A stretch of 64,000 nt of DNA, taken from the NCBI GenBank assembly GCA_914767715.1, contig OU612074.1, forward strand, positions 15,734,062-15,798,061, given 5' to 3'. Each line of letters starts with the position of its first letter. Positions within the stretch are counted from its first letter, which is position 1. The stretch is from Membranipora membranacea (lineage: Eukaryota; Bryozoa; Gymnolaemata; Cheilostomatida; Membraniporidae). Made by a program: the position numbers and the translations under genes. Below, piece by piece: positions 18,301 to 32,360 of this stretch. The notes beneath the pieces were generated by a model. The model was not told the DNA's origin. It made no database searches and was given only the letters and a program-made list of their open reading frames with translations.

Positions 18301-21300
18301 TTATCGTAGGATCTTAATATTCTGGAATTTGAATGAGGCCAATGAGGCCATCAACTGGTCAAAGTTTGAAAGAATTGCGATGGCTTTTTAATTTTTCACC
18401 CTGCCGTTTGGCATGTTTTTTTATGACAAAACTGGCCCTCGTTAAAAAAGTTGCAGCCGCCAAACTAAGAGGGCCAGCCCCAAACGGTTTTCAGTTCCTA
18501 AGTCAGCATGAAATTCCACACGGTATAGAGTAGGTTAGGAGGAAATCTATTTTTTAAACTGGCTGTAAAAAACACCAAGGGTCCCCCCTTTGTTACTTTT
18601 TTAAATTTTAAAGTCGCTCTCATTTCTGTTCTATTTATCGTAGGATCTTAATATTCTGGAATTTGAATGAGGCCAATGAGGCCATCAACTGGTCAAAGTT
18701 TGAAAGAATTGCGATGGCTTTTTAATTTTTCACCCTGCCGTTTGGCATGTTTTTTTATGACAAAACTGGCCCTCGTTAAAAAAGTTGCTGCCGCCAAACT
18801 AAGAGGGCCAGCCCCAAACGGCTTTCAGTTCCTAAGTCAGCATGAAATTCCACACGGTATAGAGTAGGTTAGGAGGAAATCTATTTTTTAAACTGGCGGT
18901 AAAAAACACCAAGGGTCCCCCCTTTGTTACTTTTTTAAAATTTAAAGTCGCTCTCATTTCTGTTCTATTTATCGTAGGATCTTAATATTCTGGAATTTGA
19001 ATGAGGCCAATGAGGCCATCAACTGGTCAAAGTTTGAAAGAATTGCGATGGCTTTTTAATTTTTCACCCTGCCGTTTGGCATGTTTTTTTATGACAAAAC
19101 TGGCCCTCGTTAAAAAAGTTGCAGCAGCCAAACTAAGAGGGCCAGCCCCAAACGGTTTTCAGTTCCTAAGTCAGCATGAAATTCCACACGGTATAGAGTA
19201 GGTTAGGAGGAAATCTATTTTTTAAACTGGCTGTAAAAAACACCAAGGGTCCCCCCTTTGTTACTTTTTTAAATTTTAAAGTCGCTCTCATTTCTGTTCT
19301 ATTTATCATAGGATCTTAATATTCTGGAATTTGAATGAGGCCAATGAGGCCATCAACTGGTCAAAGTTTGAAAGAATTGCGATGGCTTTTTAATTTTTCA
19401 CCCTGCCGTTTGGCATGTTTTTTTATGACAAAACTGGCCCTCGTTAAAAAAGTTGCTGCCGCCAAACTAAGAGGGCCAGCCCCAAACGGCTTTCAGTTCC
19501 TAAGTCAGCATGAAATTCCACACGGTATAGAGTAGGTTAGGAGGAAATCTATTTTTTAAACTGGCGGTAAAAAACACCAAGGGTCCCCCCTTTGTTACTT
19601 TTTTAAATTTTAAAGTCGCTCTCATTTCTGTTCTATTTATCGTAGGATCTTAATATTCTGGAATTTGAATGAGGCCAATGAGGCCATCAACTGGTCAAAG
19701 TTTGAAAGAATTGCGATGGCTTTTTAATTTTTCACCCTGCCGTTTGGCATGTTTTTTTATGACAAAACTGGCCCTCGTTAAAAAAATTGCAGCCGCCAAA
19801 CTAAGAGGGCCAGCCCCAAACGGTTTTCAGTTCCTAAGTCAGCATGAAATTCCACACGGTATAGAGTAGGTTAGGAGGAAATCTATTTTTTAAACTGGCT
19901 GTAAAAAACACCAAGGGTCCCCCCTTTGTTACTTTTTTAAATTTTAAAGTCGCTCTCATTTCTGTTCTATTTATCGTAGGATCTTAATATTCTGGAATTT
20001 GAATGAGGCCAATGAGGCCATCAACTGGTCAAAGTTTGAAAGAATTGCGATGGCTTTTTAATTTTTCACCCTGCCGTTTGGCATGTTTTTTTATGACAAA
20101 ACTGGCCCTCGTTAAAAAAGTTGCAGCCGCCAAACTAAGAGGGCCAGCCCCAAACGGTTTTCAGTTCCTAAGTCAGCATGAAATTCCACACGGTATAGAG
20201 TAGGTTAGGAGGAAATCTATTTTTTAAACTGGCTGTAAAAAACACCAAGGGTCCCCCCTTTGTTACTTTTTTAAATTTTAAAGTCGCTCTCATTTCTGTT
20301 CTATTTATCGTAGGATCTTAATATTCTGGAATTTGAATGAGGCCAATGAGGCCATCAACTGGTCAAAGTTTGAAAGAATTGCGATGGCTTTTTAATTTTT
20401 CACCCTGCCGTTTGGCATGTTTTTTTATGACAAAACTGGCCCTCGTTAAAAAAGTTGCTGCCGCCAAACTAAGAGGGCCAGCCCCAAACGGCTTTCAGTT
20501 CCTAAGTCAGCATGAAATTCCACACGGTATAGAGTAGGTTAGGAGGAAATCTATTTTTTAAACTGGCGGTAAAAAACACCAAGGGTCCCCCCTTTGTTAC
20601 TTTTTTAAAATTTAAAGTCGCTCTCATTTCTGTTCTATTTATCGTAGGATCTTAATATTCTGGAATTTGAATGAGGCCAATGAGGCCATCAACTGGTCAA
20701 AGTTTGAAAGAATTGCGATGGCTTTTTAATTTTTCACCCTGCCGTTTGGCATGTTTTTTTATGACAAAACTGGCCCTCGTTAAAAAAGTTGCAGCAGCCA
20801 AACTAAGAGGGCCAGCCCCAAACGGTTTTCAGTTCCTAAGTCAGCATGAAATTCCACACGGTATAGAGTAGGTTAGGAGGAAATCTATTTTTTAAACTGG
20901 CTGTAAAAAACACCAAGGGTCCCCCCTTTGTTACTTTTTTAAATTTTAAAGTCGCTCTCATTTCTGTTCTATTTATCATAGGATCTTAATATTCTGGAAT
21001 TTGAATGAGGCCAATGAGGCCATCAACTGGTCAAAGTTTGAAAGAATTGCGATGGCTTTTTAATTTTTCACCCTGCCGTTTGGCATGTTTTTTTATGACA
21101 AAACTGGCCCTCGTTAAAAAAGTTGCTGCCGCCAAACTAAGAGGGCCAGCCCCAAACGGCTTTCAGTTCCTAAGTCAGCATGAAATTCCACACGGTATAG
21201 AGTAGGTTAGGAGGAAATCTATTTTTTAAACTGGCGGTAAAAAACACCAAGGGTCCCCCCTTTGTTACTTTTTTAAATTTTAAAGTCGCTCTCATTTCTG

Positions 21301-24300
21301 TTCTATTTATCGTAGGATCTTAATATTCTGGAATTTGAATGAGGCCAATGAGGCCATCAACTGGTCAAAGTTTGAAAGAATTGCGATGGCTTTTTAATTT
21401 TTCACCCTGCCGTTTGGCATGTTCTTTTATGACAAAACTGGCCCTCGTTAAAAAAGTTGCAGCCGCCAAACTAAGAGGGCCAGCCCCAAACGGTTTTCAG
21501 TTCCTAAGTCAGCATGAAATTCCACACGGTATAGAGTAGGTTAGGAGGAAATCTATTTTTTAAACTGGCTGTAAAAAACACCAAGGGTCCCCCCTTTGTT
21601 ACTTTTTTAAATTTTAAAGTCGCTCTCATTTCTGTTCTATTTATCGTAGGATCTTAATATTCTGGAATTTGAATGAGGCCAATGAGGCCATCAACTGGTC
21701 AAAGTTTGAAAGAATTGCGATGGCTTTTTAATTTTTCACCCTGCCGTTTGGCATGTTTTTTTATGACAAAACTGGCCCTCGTTAAAAAAGTTGCTGCCGC
21801 CAAACTAAGAGGGCCAGCCCCAAACGGCTTTCAGTTCCTAAGTCAGCATGAAATTCCACACGGTATAGAGTAGGTTAGGAGGAAATCTATTTTTTAAACT
21901 GGCTGTAAAAAACACCAAGGGTCCCCCCTTTGTTACTTTTTTAAATTTTAAAGTCGCTCTCATTTCTGTTCTATTTATCGTAGGATCTTAATATTCTGGA
22001 ATTTGAATGAGGCCAATGAGGCCATCAACTGGTCAAAGTTTGAAAGAATTGCGATGGCTTTTTAATTTTTCACCCTGCCGTTTGGCATGTTTTTTTATGA
22101 CAAAACTGGCCCTCGTTAAAAAAATTGCAGCCGCCAAACTAAGAGGGCCAGCCCCAAACGGTTTTCAGTTCCTAAGTCAGCATGAAATTCCACACGGTAT
22201 AGAGTAGGTTAGGAGGAAATCTATTTTTTAAACTGGCTGTAAAAAACACCAAGGGTCCCCCCTTTGTTACTTTTTTAAATTTTAAAGTCGCTCTCATTTC
22301 TGTTCTATTTATCGTAGGATCTTAATATTCTGGAATTTGAATGAGGCCAATGAGGCCATCGACTGGTCAAAGTTTGAAAGAATTGCGATGGCTTTTTAAT
22401 TTTTCACCCTGCCGTTTGGCATGTTTTTTTATGACAAAACTGGCCCTCGTTAAAAAAGTTGCTGCCGCCAAACTAAGAGGGCCAGCCCCAAACGGCTTTC
22501 AGTTCCTAAGTCAGCATGAAATTCCACACGGTATAGAGTAGGTTAGGAGGAAATCTATTTTTTAAACTGGCGGTAAAAAACACCAAGGGTCCCCCCTTTG
22601 TTACTTTTTTAAAATTTAAAGTCGCTCTCATTTCTGTTCTATTTATCGTAGGATCTTAATATTCTGGAATTTGAATGAGGCCAATGAGGCCATCAACTGG
22701 TCAAAGTTTGAAAGAATTGCGATGGCTTTTTAATTTTTCACCCTGCCGTTTGGCATGTTTTTTTATGACAAAACTGGCCCTCGTTAAAAAAGTTGCAGCA
22801 GCCAAACTAAGAGGGCCAGCCCCAAACGGTTTTCAGTTCCTAAGTCAGCATGAAATTCCACACGGTATAGAGTAGGTTAGGAGGAAATCTATTTTTTAAA
22901 CTGGCTGTAAAAAACACCAAGGGTCCCCCCTTTGTTACTTTTTTAAATTTTAAAGTCGCTCTCATTTCTGTTCTATTTATCATAGGATCTTAATATTCTG
23001 GAATTTGAATGAGGCCAATGAGGCCATCAACTGGTCAAAGTTTGAAAGAATTGCGATGGCTTTTTAATTTTTCACCCTGCCGTTTGGCATGTTTTTTTAT
23101 GACAAAACTGGCCCTCGTTAAAAAAGTTGCTGCCGCCAAACTAAGAGGGCCAGCCCCAAACGGCTTTCAGTTCCTAAGTCAGCATGAAATTCCACACGGT
23201 ATAGAGTAGGTTAGGAGGAAATCTATTTTTTAAACTGGCGGTAAAAAACACCAAGGGTCCCCCCTTTGTTACTTTTTTAAATTTTAAAGTCGCTCTCATT
23301 TCTGTTCTATTTATCGTAGGATCTTAATATTCTGGAATTTGAATGAGGCCAATGAGGCCATCAACTGGTCAAAGTTTGAAAGAATTGCGATGGCTTTTTA
23401 ATTTTTCACCCTGCCGTTTGGCATGTTTTTTTATGACAAAACTGGCCCTCGTTAAAAAAGTTGCAGCCGCCAAACTAAGAGGGCCAGCCCCAAACGGTTT
23501 TCAGTTCCTAAGTCAGCATGAAATTCCACACGGTATAGAGTAGGTTAGGAGGAAATCTATTTTTTAAACTGGCTGTAAAAAACACCAAGGGTCCCCCCTT
23601 TGTTACTTTTTTAAATTTTAAAGTCGCTCTCATTTCTGTTCTATTTATCGTAGGATCTTAATATTCTGGAATTTGAATGAGGCCAATGAGGCCATCAACT
23701 GGTCAAAGTTTGAAAGAATTGCGATGGCTTTTTAATTTTTCACCCTGCCGTTTGGCATGTTTTTTTATGACAAAACTGGCCCTCGTTAAAAAAGTTGCTG
23801 CCGCCAAACTAAGAGGGCCAGCCCCAAACGGCTTTCAGTTCCTAAGTCAGCATGAAATTCCACACGGTATAGAGTAGGTTAGGAGGAAATCTATTTTTTA
23901 AACTGGCTGTAAAAAACACCAAGGGTCCCCCCTTTGTTACTTTTTTAAATTTTAAAGTCGCTCTCATTTCTGTTCTATTTATCGTAGGATCTTAATATTC
24001 TGGAATTTGAATGAGGCCAATGAGGCCATCAACTGGTCAAAGTTTGAAAGAATTGCGATGGCTTTTTAATTTTTCACCCTGCCGTTTGGCATGTTTTTTT
24101 ATGACAAAACTGGCCCTCGTTAAAAAAGTTGCAGCCGCCAAACTAAGAGGGCCAGCCCCAAACGGTTTTCAGTTCCTAAGTCAGCATGAAATTCCACACG
24201 GTATAGAGTAGGTTAGGAGGAAATCTATTTTTTAAACTGGCTGTAAAAAACACCAAGGGTCCCCCCTTTGTTACTCTTTTAAATTTTAAAGTCGCTCTCA

Positions 24301-25680
24301 TTTCTGTTCTATTTATCGTAGGATCTTAATATTCTGGAATTTGAATGAGGCCAATGAGGCCATCAACTGGTCAAAGTTTGAAAGAATTGCGATGGCTTTT
24401 TAATTTTTCACCCTGCCGTTTGGCATGTTTTTTTATGACAAAACTGGCCCTCGTTAAAAAAGTTGCTGCCGCCAAACTAAGAGGGCCAGCCCCAAACGGC
24501 TTTCAGTTCCTAAGTCAGCATGAAATTCCACACGGTATAGAGTAGGTTAGGAGGAAATCTATTTTTTAAACTGGCGGTAAAAAACACCAAGGGTCCCCCC
24601 TTTGTTACTTTTTTAAAATTTAAAGTCGCTCTCATTTCTGTTCTATTTATCGTAGGATCTTAATATTCTGGAATTTGAATGAGGCCAATGAGGCCATCAA
24701 CTGGTCAAAGTTTGAAAGAATTGCGATGGCTTTTTAATTTTTCACCCTGCCGTTTGGCATGTTTTTTTATGACAAAACTGGCCCTCGTTAAAAAAGTTGC
24801 AGCAGCCAAACTAAGAGGGCCAGCCCCAAACGGTTTTCAGTTCCTAAGTCAGCATGAAATTCCACACGGTATAGAGTAGGTTAGGAGGAAATCTATTTTT
24901 TAAACTGGCTGTAAAAAACACCAAGGGTCCCCCCTTTGTTACTTTTTTAAATTTTAAAGTCGCTCTCATTTCTGTTCTATTTATCATAGGATCTTAATAT
25001 TCTGGAATTTGAATGAGGCCAATGAGGCCATCAACTGGTCAAAGTTTGAAAGAATTGCGATGGCTTTTTAATTTTTCACCCTGCCGTTTGGCATGTTTTT
25101 TTATGACAAAACTGGCCCTCGTTAAAAAAGTTGCTGCCGCCAAACTAAGAGGGCCAGCCCCAAACGGCTTTCAGTTCCTAAGTCAGCATGAAATTCCACA
25201 CGGTATAGAGTAGGTTAGGAGGAAATCTATTTTTTAAACTGGCGGTAAAAAACACCAAGGGTCCCCCCTTTGTTACTTTTTTAAATTTTAAAGTCGCTCT
25301 CATTTCTGTTCTATTTATCGTAGGATCTTAATATTCTGGAATTTGAATGAGGCCAATGAGGCCATCAACTGGTCAAAGTTTGAAAGAATTGCGATGGCTT
25401 TTTAATTTTTCACCCTGCCGTTTGGCATGTTTTTTTATGACAAAACTGGCCCTCGTTAAAAAAGTTGCAGCCGCCAAACTAAGAGGGCCAGCCCCAAACG
25501 GTTTTCAGTTCCTAAGTCAGCATGAAATTCCACACGGTATAGAGTAGGTTAGGAGGAAATCTATTTTTTAAACTGGCTGTAAAAAACACCAAGGGTCCCC
25601 CCTTTGTTACTTTTTTAAATTTTAAAGTCGCTCTCATTTCTGTTCTATTTATCGTAGGATCTTAATATTCTGGAATTTGA

Positions 25681-28600
25681 ATGAGGCCAATGAGGCCATC
25701 AACTGGTCAAAGTTTGAAAGAATTGCGATGGCTTTTTAATTTTTCACCCTGCCGTTTGGCATGTTTTTTGATGACAAAACTGGCCCTCGTTAAAAAAGTT
25801 GCTGCCGCCAAACTAAGAGGGCCAGCCCCAAACGGCTTTCAGTTCCTAAGTCAGCATGAAATTCCACACGGTATAGAGTAGGTTAGGAGGAAATCTATTT
25901 TTTAAACTGGCGGTAAAAAACACCAAGGGTCCCCCCTTTGTTACTTTTTTAAATTTTAAAGTCGCTCTCATTTCTGTTCTATTTATCGTAGGATCTTAAT
26001 ATTCTGGAATTTGAATGAGGCCAATGAGGCCATCAACTGGTCAAAGTTTGAAAGAATTGCGATGGCTTTTTAATTTTTCACCCTGCCGTTTGGCATGTTT
26101 TTTTATGACAAAACTGGCCCTCGTTAAAAAAGTTGCAGCCGCCAAACTAAGAGGGCCAGCCCCAAACGGTTTTCAGTTCCTAAGTCAGCATGAAATTCCA
26201 CACGGTATAGAGTAGGTTAGGAGGAAATCTATTTTTTAAACTGGCTGTAAAAAACACCAAGGGTCCCCCCTTTGTTACTTTTTTAAATTTTAAAGTCGCT
26301 CTCATTTCTGTTCTATTTATCGTAGGATCTTAATATTCTGGAATTTGAATGAGGCCAATGAGGCCATCAACTGGTCAAAGTTTGAAAGAATTGCGATGGC
26401 TTTTTAATTTTTCACCCTGCCGTTTGGCATGTTTTTTTATGACAAAACTGGCCCTCGTTAAAAAAGTTGCAGCAGCCAAACTAAGAGGGCCAGCCCCAAA
26501 CGGTTTTCAGTTCCTAAGTCAGCATGAAATTCCACACGGTATAGAGTAGGTTAGGAGGAAATCTATTTTTTAAACTGGCTGTAAAAAACACCAAGGGTCC
26601 CCCCTTTGTTACTTTTTTAAATTTTAAAGTCGCTCTCATTTCTGTTCTATTTATCATAGGATCTTAATATTCTGGAATTTGAATGAGGCCAATGAGGCCA
26701 TCAACTGGTCAAAGTTTGAAAGAATTGCGATGGCTTTTTAATTTTTCACCCTGCCGTTTGGCATGTTTTTTTATGACAAAACTGGCCCTCGTTAAAAAAG
26801 TTGCTGCCGCCAAACTAAGAGGGCCAGCCCCAAACGGCTTTCAGTTCCTAAGTCAGCATGAAATTCCACACGGTATAGAGTAGGTTAGGAGGAAATCTAT
26901 TTTTTAAACTGGCGGTAAAAAACACCAAGGGTCCCCCCTTTGTTACTTTTTTAAATTTTAAAGTCGCTCTCATTTCTGTTCTATTTATCGTAGGATCTTA
27001 ATATTCTGGAATTTGAATGAGGCCAATGAGGCCATCAACTGGTCAAAGTTTGAAAGAATTGCGATGGCTTTTTAATTTTTCACCCTGCCGTTTGGCATGT
27101 TTTTTTATGACAAAACTGGCCCTCGTTAAAAAAGTTGCAGCCGCCAAACTAAGAGGGCCAGCCCCAAACGGTTTTCAGTTCCTAAGTCAGCATGAAATTC
27201 CACACGGTATAGAGTAGGTTAGGAGGAAATCTATTTTTTAAACTGGCTGTAAAAAACACCAAGGGTCCCCCCTTTGTTACTTTTTTAAATTTTAAAGTCG
27301 CTCTCATTTCTGTTCTATTTATCGTAGGATCTTAATATTCTGGAATTTGAATGAGGCCAATGAGGCCATCAACTGGTCAAAGTTTGAAAGAATTGCGATG
27401 GCTTTTTAATTTTTCACCCTGCCGTTTGGCATGTTTTTTTATGACAAAACTGGCCCTCGTTAAAAAAGTTGCTGCCGCCAAACTAAGAGGGCCAGCCCCA
27501 AACGGCTTTCAGTTCCTAAGTCAGCATGAAATTCCACACGGTATAGAGTAGGTTAGGAGGAAATCTATTTTTTAAACTGGCTGTAAAAAACACCAAGGGT
27601 CCCCCCTTTGTTACTTTTTTAAATTTTAAAGTCGCTCTCATTTCTGTTCTATTTATCGTAGGATCTTAATATTCTGGAATTTGAATGAGGCCAATGAGGC
27701 CATCAACTGGTCAAAGTTTGAAAGAATTGCGATGGCTTTTTAATTTTTCACCCTGCCGTTTGGCATGTTTTTTTATGACAAAACTGGCCCTCGTTAAAAA
27801 TGTTGCTGCCGCCAAACTAAGAGGGCCAGCCCCAAACGGCTTTCAGTTCCTAAGTCAGCATGAAATTCCACACGGTATAGAGTAGGTTAGGAGGAAATCT
27901 ATTTTTTAAACTGGCGGTAAAAAACACCAAGGGTCCCCCCTTTGTTACTTTTTTAAATTTTAAAGTCGCTCTCATTTCTGTTCTATTTATCGTAGGATCT
28001 TAATATTCTGGAATTTGAATGAGGCCAATGAGGCCATCAACTGGTCAAAGTTTGAAAGAATTGCGATGGCTTTTTAATTTTTCACCCTGCCGTTTGGCAT
28101 GTTTTTTTATGACAAAACTGGCCCTCGTTAAAAAAGTTGCTGCCGCCAAACTAAGAGGGCCAGCCCCAAACGGTTTTCAGTTCCTAAGTCAGCATGAAAT
28201 TCCACACGGTATAGAGTAGGTTAGGAGGAAATCTATTTTTTAAACTGGCTGTAAAAAACACCAAGGGTCCCCCCTTTGTTACTTTTTTAAATTTTAAAGT
28301 CGCTCTCATTTCTGTTCTATTTATCGTAGGATCTTAATATTCTGGAATTTGAATGAGGCCAATGAGGCCATCAACTGGTCAAAGTTTGAAAGAATTGCGA
28401 TGGCTTTTTAATTTTTCACCCTGCCGTTTGGCATGTTTTTTTATGACAAAACTGGCCCTCGTTAAAAAAGTTGCAGCAGCCAAACTAAGAGGGCCAGCCC
28501 CAAACGGTTTTCAGTTCCTAAGTCAGCATGAAATTCCACACGGTATAGAGTAGGTTAGGAGGAAATCTATTTTTTAAACTGGCTGTAAAAAACACCAAGG

Positions 28601-29354
28601 GTCCCCCCTTTGTTACTTTTTTAAATATTAAAGTCGCTCTCATTTCTGTTCTATTTATCGTAGGATCTTAATATTCTGGAATTTGAATGAGGCCAATGAG
28701 GCCATCAACTGGTCAAAGTTTGAAAGAATTGCGATGGCTTTTTAATTTTTCACCCTGCCGTTTGGCATGTTTTTTTATGACAAAACTGGCCCTCGTTAAA
28801 AAAGTTGCTGCCGCCAAACTAAGAGGGCCAGCCCCAAATAGCTTTCAGTTCCTAAGTCAGCATGAAATTCCACACGGTATAGAGTAGGTTAGGAGGAAAT
28901 CTATTTTTTAAACTGGCGGTAAAAAACACCAAGGGTCCCCCCTTTGTTACTTTTTTAAATTTTAAAGTCGCTCTCATTTCTGTTCTATTTATCGTAGGAT
29001 CTTAATATTCTGGAATTTGAATGAGGCCAATGAGGCCATCAACTGGTCAAAGTTTGAAAGAATTGCGATGGCTTTTTAATTTTTCACCCTGCCGTTTGGC
29101 ATGTTGTTTTATGACAAAACTGGCCCTCGTTAAAAAAGTTGCAGCCGCCAAACTAAGAGGGCCAGCCCCAAACGGTTTTCAGTTCCTAAGTCAGCATGAA
29201 ATTCCACACGGTATAGAGTAGGTTAGGAGGAAATCTATTTTTTAAACTGGCTGTAAAAAACACCAAGGGTCCCCCCTTTGTTACTTTTTTAAATTTTAAA
29301 GTCGCTCTCATTTCTGTTCTATTTATCGTAGGATCTTAATATTCTGGAATTTGA
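25681..29354 (+). repeat. 11-unit block copied to 49395-53068 (offset 23,714 bp)
   Basis: Matching markers at a constant 23,714-bp offset are TTTTTTGATG (25681/49395), type C ATCATAGG (26349/50063), AAATATT (28353/52067) and Gly to Ser (28687/52401), with unit classes agreeing in between. The copy resumes with 31693-39708 as its next part. Confidence 0.75.
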
Positions 29355-32300
29355 ATGAGGCCAATGAGGCCATCAACTGGTCAAAGTTTGAAAGAATTGC
29401 GATGGCTTTTTAATTTTTCACCCTGCCGTTTGGCATGTTTTTTTATGGCAAAACTGGCCCTCGTTAAAAAAGTTGCTGCCGCCAAACTAAGAGGGCCAGC
29501 CCCAAACGGCTTTCAGTTCCTAAGTCAGCATGAAATTCCACACGGTATAGAGTAGGTTAGGAGGAAATCTATTTTTTAAACTGGCGGTAAAAAACACCAA
29601 GGGTCCCCCCTTTGTTACTTTTTTAAATTTTAAAGTCGCTCTCATTTCTGTTCTATTTATCGTAGGATCTTAATATTCTGGAATTCGAATGAGGCCAATG
29701 AGGCCATCAACTGGTCAAAGTTTGAAAGAATTGCGATGGCTTTTTAATTTTTCACCCTGCCGTTTGGCATGTTTTTTTATGACAAAACTGGCCCTCGTTA
29801 AAAAAGTTGCAGCAGCCAAACTAAGAGGGCCAGCCCCAAAGGGTTTTCAGTTCCTAAGTCAGCATGAAATTCCACACGGTATAGAGTAGGTTAGGAGGAA
29901 ATCTATTTTTTAAACTGGCTGTAAAAAACACCAAGGGTCCCCCCTTTGTTACTTTTTTAAAGTTTAAAGTCGCTCTCATTTCTGTTCTATTTATCGTAGG
30001 ATCTTAATATTCTGGAATTTGAATGAGGCCAATGAGGCCATCAACTGGTCAAAGTTTGAAAGAATTGCGATGGCTTTTTAATTTTTCACCCTGCCGTTTG
30101 GCATGTTTTTTTATGACAAAACTGGCCCTCGTTAAAAAAGTTGCTGCCGCCAAACTAAGAGGGCCAGCCCCAAACGGTTTTCAGTTCCTAAGTCAGCATG
30201 AAATTCCACACGGTATAGAGTAGGTTAGGAGGAAATCTATTTTTTAAACTGGCTGTAAAAAACACCAAGGGTCCCCCCTTTGTTACTTTTTTAAATTTTA
30301 AAGTCGCTCTCATTTCTGTTCTATTTATCGTAGGATCTTAATATTCTGGAATTTGAATGAGGCCAATGAGGCCATCAACTGGTCAAAGTTTGAAAGAATT
30401 GCGATGGCTTTTTAATTTTTCACCCTGCCGTTTGGCATGTTTTTTTATGACAAAACTGGCCCTCGTTAAAAAAGTTGCAGCAGCCAAACTAAGAGGGCCA
30501 GCCCCAAACGGTTTTCAGTTCCTAAGTCAGCATGAAATTCCACACGGTATAGAGTAGGTTAGGAGGAAATCTATTTTTTAAACTGGCTGTAAAAAACACC
30601 AAGGGTCCCCCCTTTGTTACTTTTTTAAATATTAAAGTCGCTCTCATTTCTGTTCTATTTATCGTAGGATCTTAATATTCTGGAATTTGAATGAGGCCAA
30701 TGAGGCCATCAACTGGTCAAAGTTTGAAAGAATTGCGATGGCTTTTTAATTTTTCACCCTGCCGTTTGGCATGTTTTTTTATGACAAAACTGGCCCTCGT
30801 TAAAAAAGTTGCTGCCGCCAAACTAAGAGGGCCAGCCCCAAACAGCTTTCAGTTCCTAAGTCAGCATGAAATTCCACACGGTATAGAGTAGGTTAGGAGG
30901 AAATCTATTTTTTAAACTGGCGGTAAAAAACACCAAGGGTCCCCCCTTTGTTACTTTTTTAAATTTTAAAGTCGCTCTCATTTCTGTTCTATTTATCGTA
31001 GGATCTTAATATTCTGGAATTTGAATGAGGCCAATGAGGCCATCAACTGGTCAAAGTTTGAAAGAATTGCGATGGCTTTTTAATTTTTCACCCTGCCGTT
31101 TGGCATGTTGTTTTATGACAAAACTGGCCCTCGTTAAAAAAGTTGCAGCCGCCAAACTAAGAGGGCCAGCCCCAAACGGTTTTCAGTTCCTAAGTCAGCA
31201 TGAAATTCCACACGGTATAGAGTAGGTTAGGAGGAAATCTATTTTTTAAACTGGCTGTAAAAAACACCAAGGGTCCCCCCTTTGTTACTTTTTTAAATTT
31301 TAAAGTCGCTCTCATTTCTGTTCTATTTATCGTAGGATCTTAATATTCTGGAATTTGAATGAGGCCAATGAGGCCATCAACTGGTCAAAGTTTGAAAGAA
31401 TTGCGATGGCTTTTTAATTTTTCACCCTGCCGTTTGGCATGTTTTTTTATGGCAAAACTGGCCCTCGTTAAAAAAGTTGCTGCCGCCAAACTAAGAGGGC
31501 CAGCCCCAAACGGCTTTCAGTTCCTAAGTCAGCATGAAATTCCACACGGTATAGAGTAGGTTAGGAGGAAATCTATTTTTTAAACTGGCGGTAAAAAACA
31601 CCAAGGGTCCCCCCTTTGTTACTTTTTTAAATTTTAAAGTCGCTCTCATTTCTGTTCTATTTATCGTAGGATCTTAATATTCTGGAATTCGAATGAGGCC
31701 AATGAGGCCATCAACTGGTCAAAGTTTGAAAGAATTGCGATGGCTTTTTAATTTTTCACCCTGCCGTTTGGCATGTTTTTTTATGACAAAACTGGCCCTC
31801 GTTAAAAAAGTTGCAGCAGCCAAACTAAGAGGGCCAGCCCCAAACGGTTTTCAGTTCCTAAGTCAGCATGAAATTCCACACGGTATAGAGTAGGTTAGGA
31901 GGAAATCTATTTTTTAAACTGGCTGTAAAAAACACCAAGGGTCCCCCCTTTGTTACTTTTTTAAAGTTTAAAGTCGCTCTCATTTCTGTTCTATTTATCG
32001 TAGGATCTTAATATTCTGGAATTTGAATGAGGCCAATGAGGCCATCAACTGGTCAAAGTTTGAAAGAATTGCGATGGCTTTTTAATTTTTCACCCTGCCG
32101 TTTGGCATGTTTTTTTATGACAAAACTGGCCCTCGTTAAAAAAGTTGCTGCCGCCAAACTAAGAGGGCCAGCCCCAAACGGCTTTCAGTTCCTAAGTCAG
32201 CATGAAATTCCACACGGTATAGAGTAGGTTAGGAGGAAATCTATTTTTTAAACTGGCTGTAAAAAACACCAAGGGTCCCCCCTTTGTTACTTTTTTAAAT

Positions 32301-32360
32301 TTTAAAGTCGCTCTCATTTCTGTTCTATTTATCGTAGGATCTTAATATTCTGGAATTTGA
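28353..32360 (+). repeat. Tandem duplication of a six-unit block (2 x 2,004 bp)
   Basis: Units 28353-30356 and 30357-32360 match in order: AAATATT; Gly to Ser (28687/30691); GTTGTTTT Phe to Cys (29021/31025); ATGGCA (29355/31359); GAATTCGAAT plus AAAGTTT (29689/31693). Private differences are AAATAGC versus AACAGC, an Asn to Lys change only at 29689, and GGTTTT versus GGCTTT in the sixth unit. This is a recent adjacent duplication. Confidence 0.85.

Larger units (their letters stand above)
5626..28352 (+). repeat. Array domain I: six-unit (2,004-bp) higher-order repeat
   Basis: Three main unit types alternate. Type A has GCAGCCGCC, GGTTTT and GGCTGT. Type B has GCTGCCGCC, GGCTTT and usually GGCGGT. 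Type C has GCAGCAGCC with ATCATAGG. A typical six-unit cycle is C-B-A-B(GGCTGT)-A-B(AAAATTT). Type C units start at 6977, 9649, 12989, 14993, 16997, 19001, 20671, 22675, 24679 and 26349, with a partial C at 11653. Most spacings are 2,004 bp; others are 2,672, 1,670 or 1,336 bp, meaning whole units were gained or lost. The AAAATTT marker (unit position 274) appears in about 14 units here, last in the unit at 24345, and I did not find it to the right. Confidence 0.8.
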
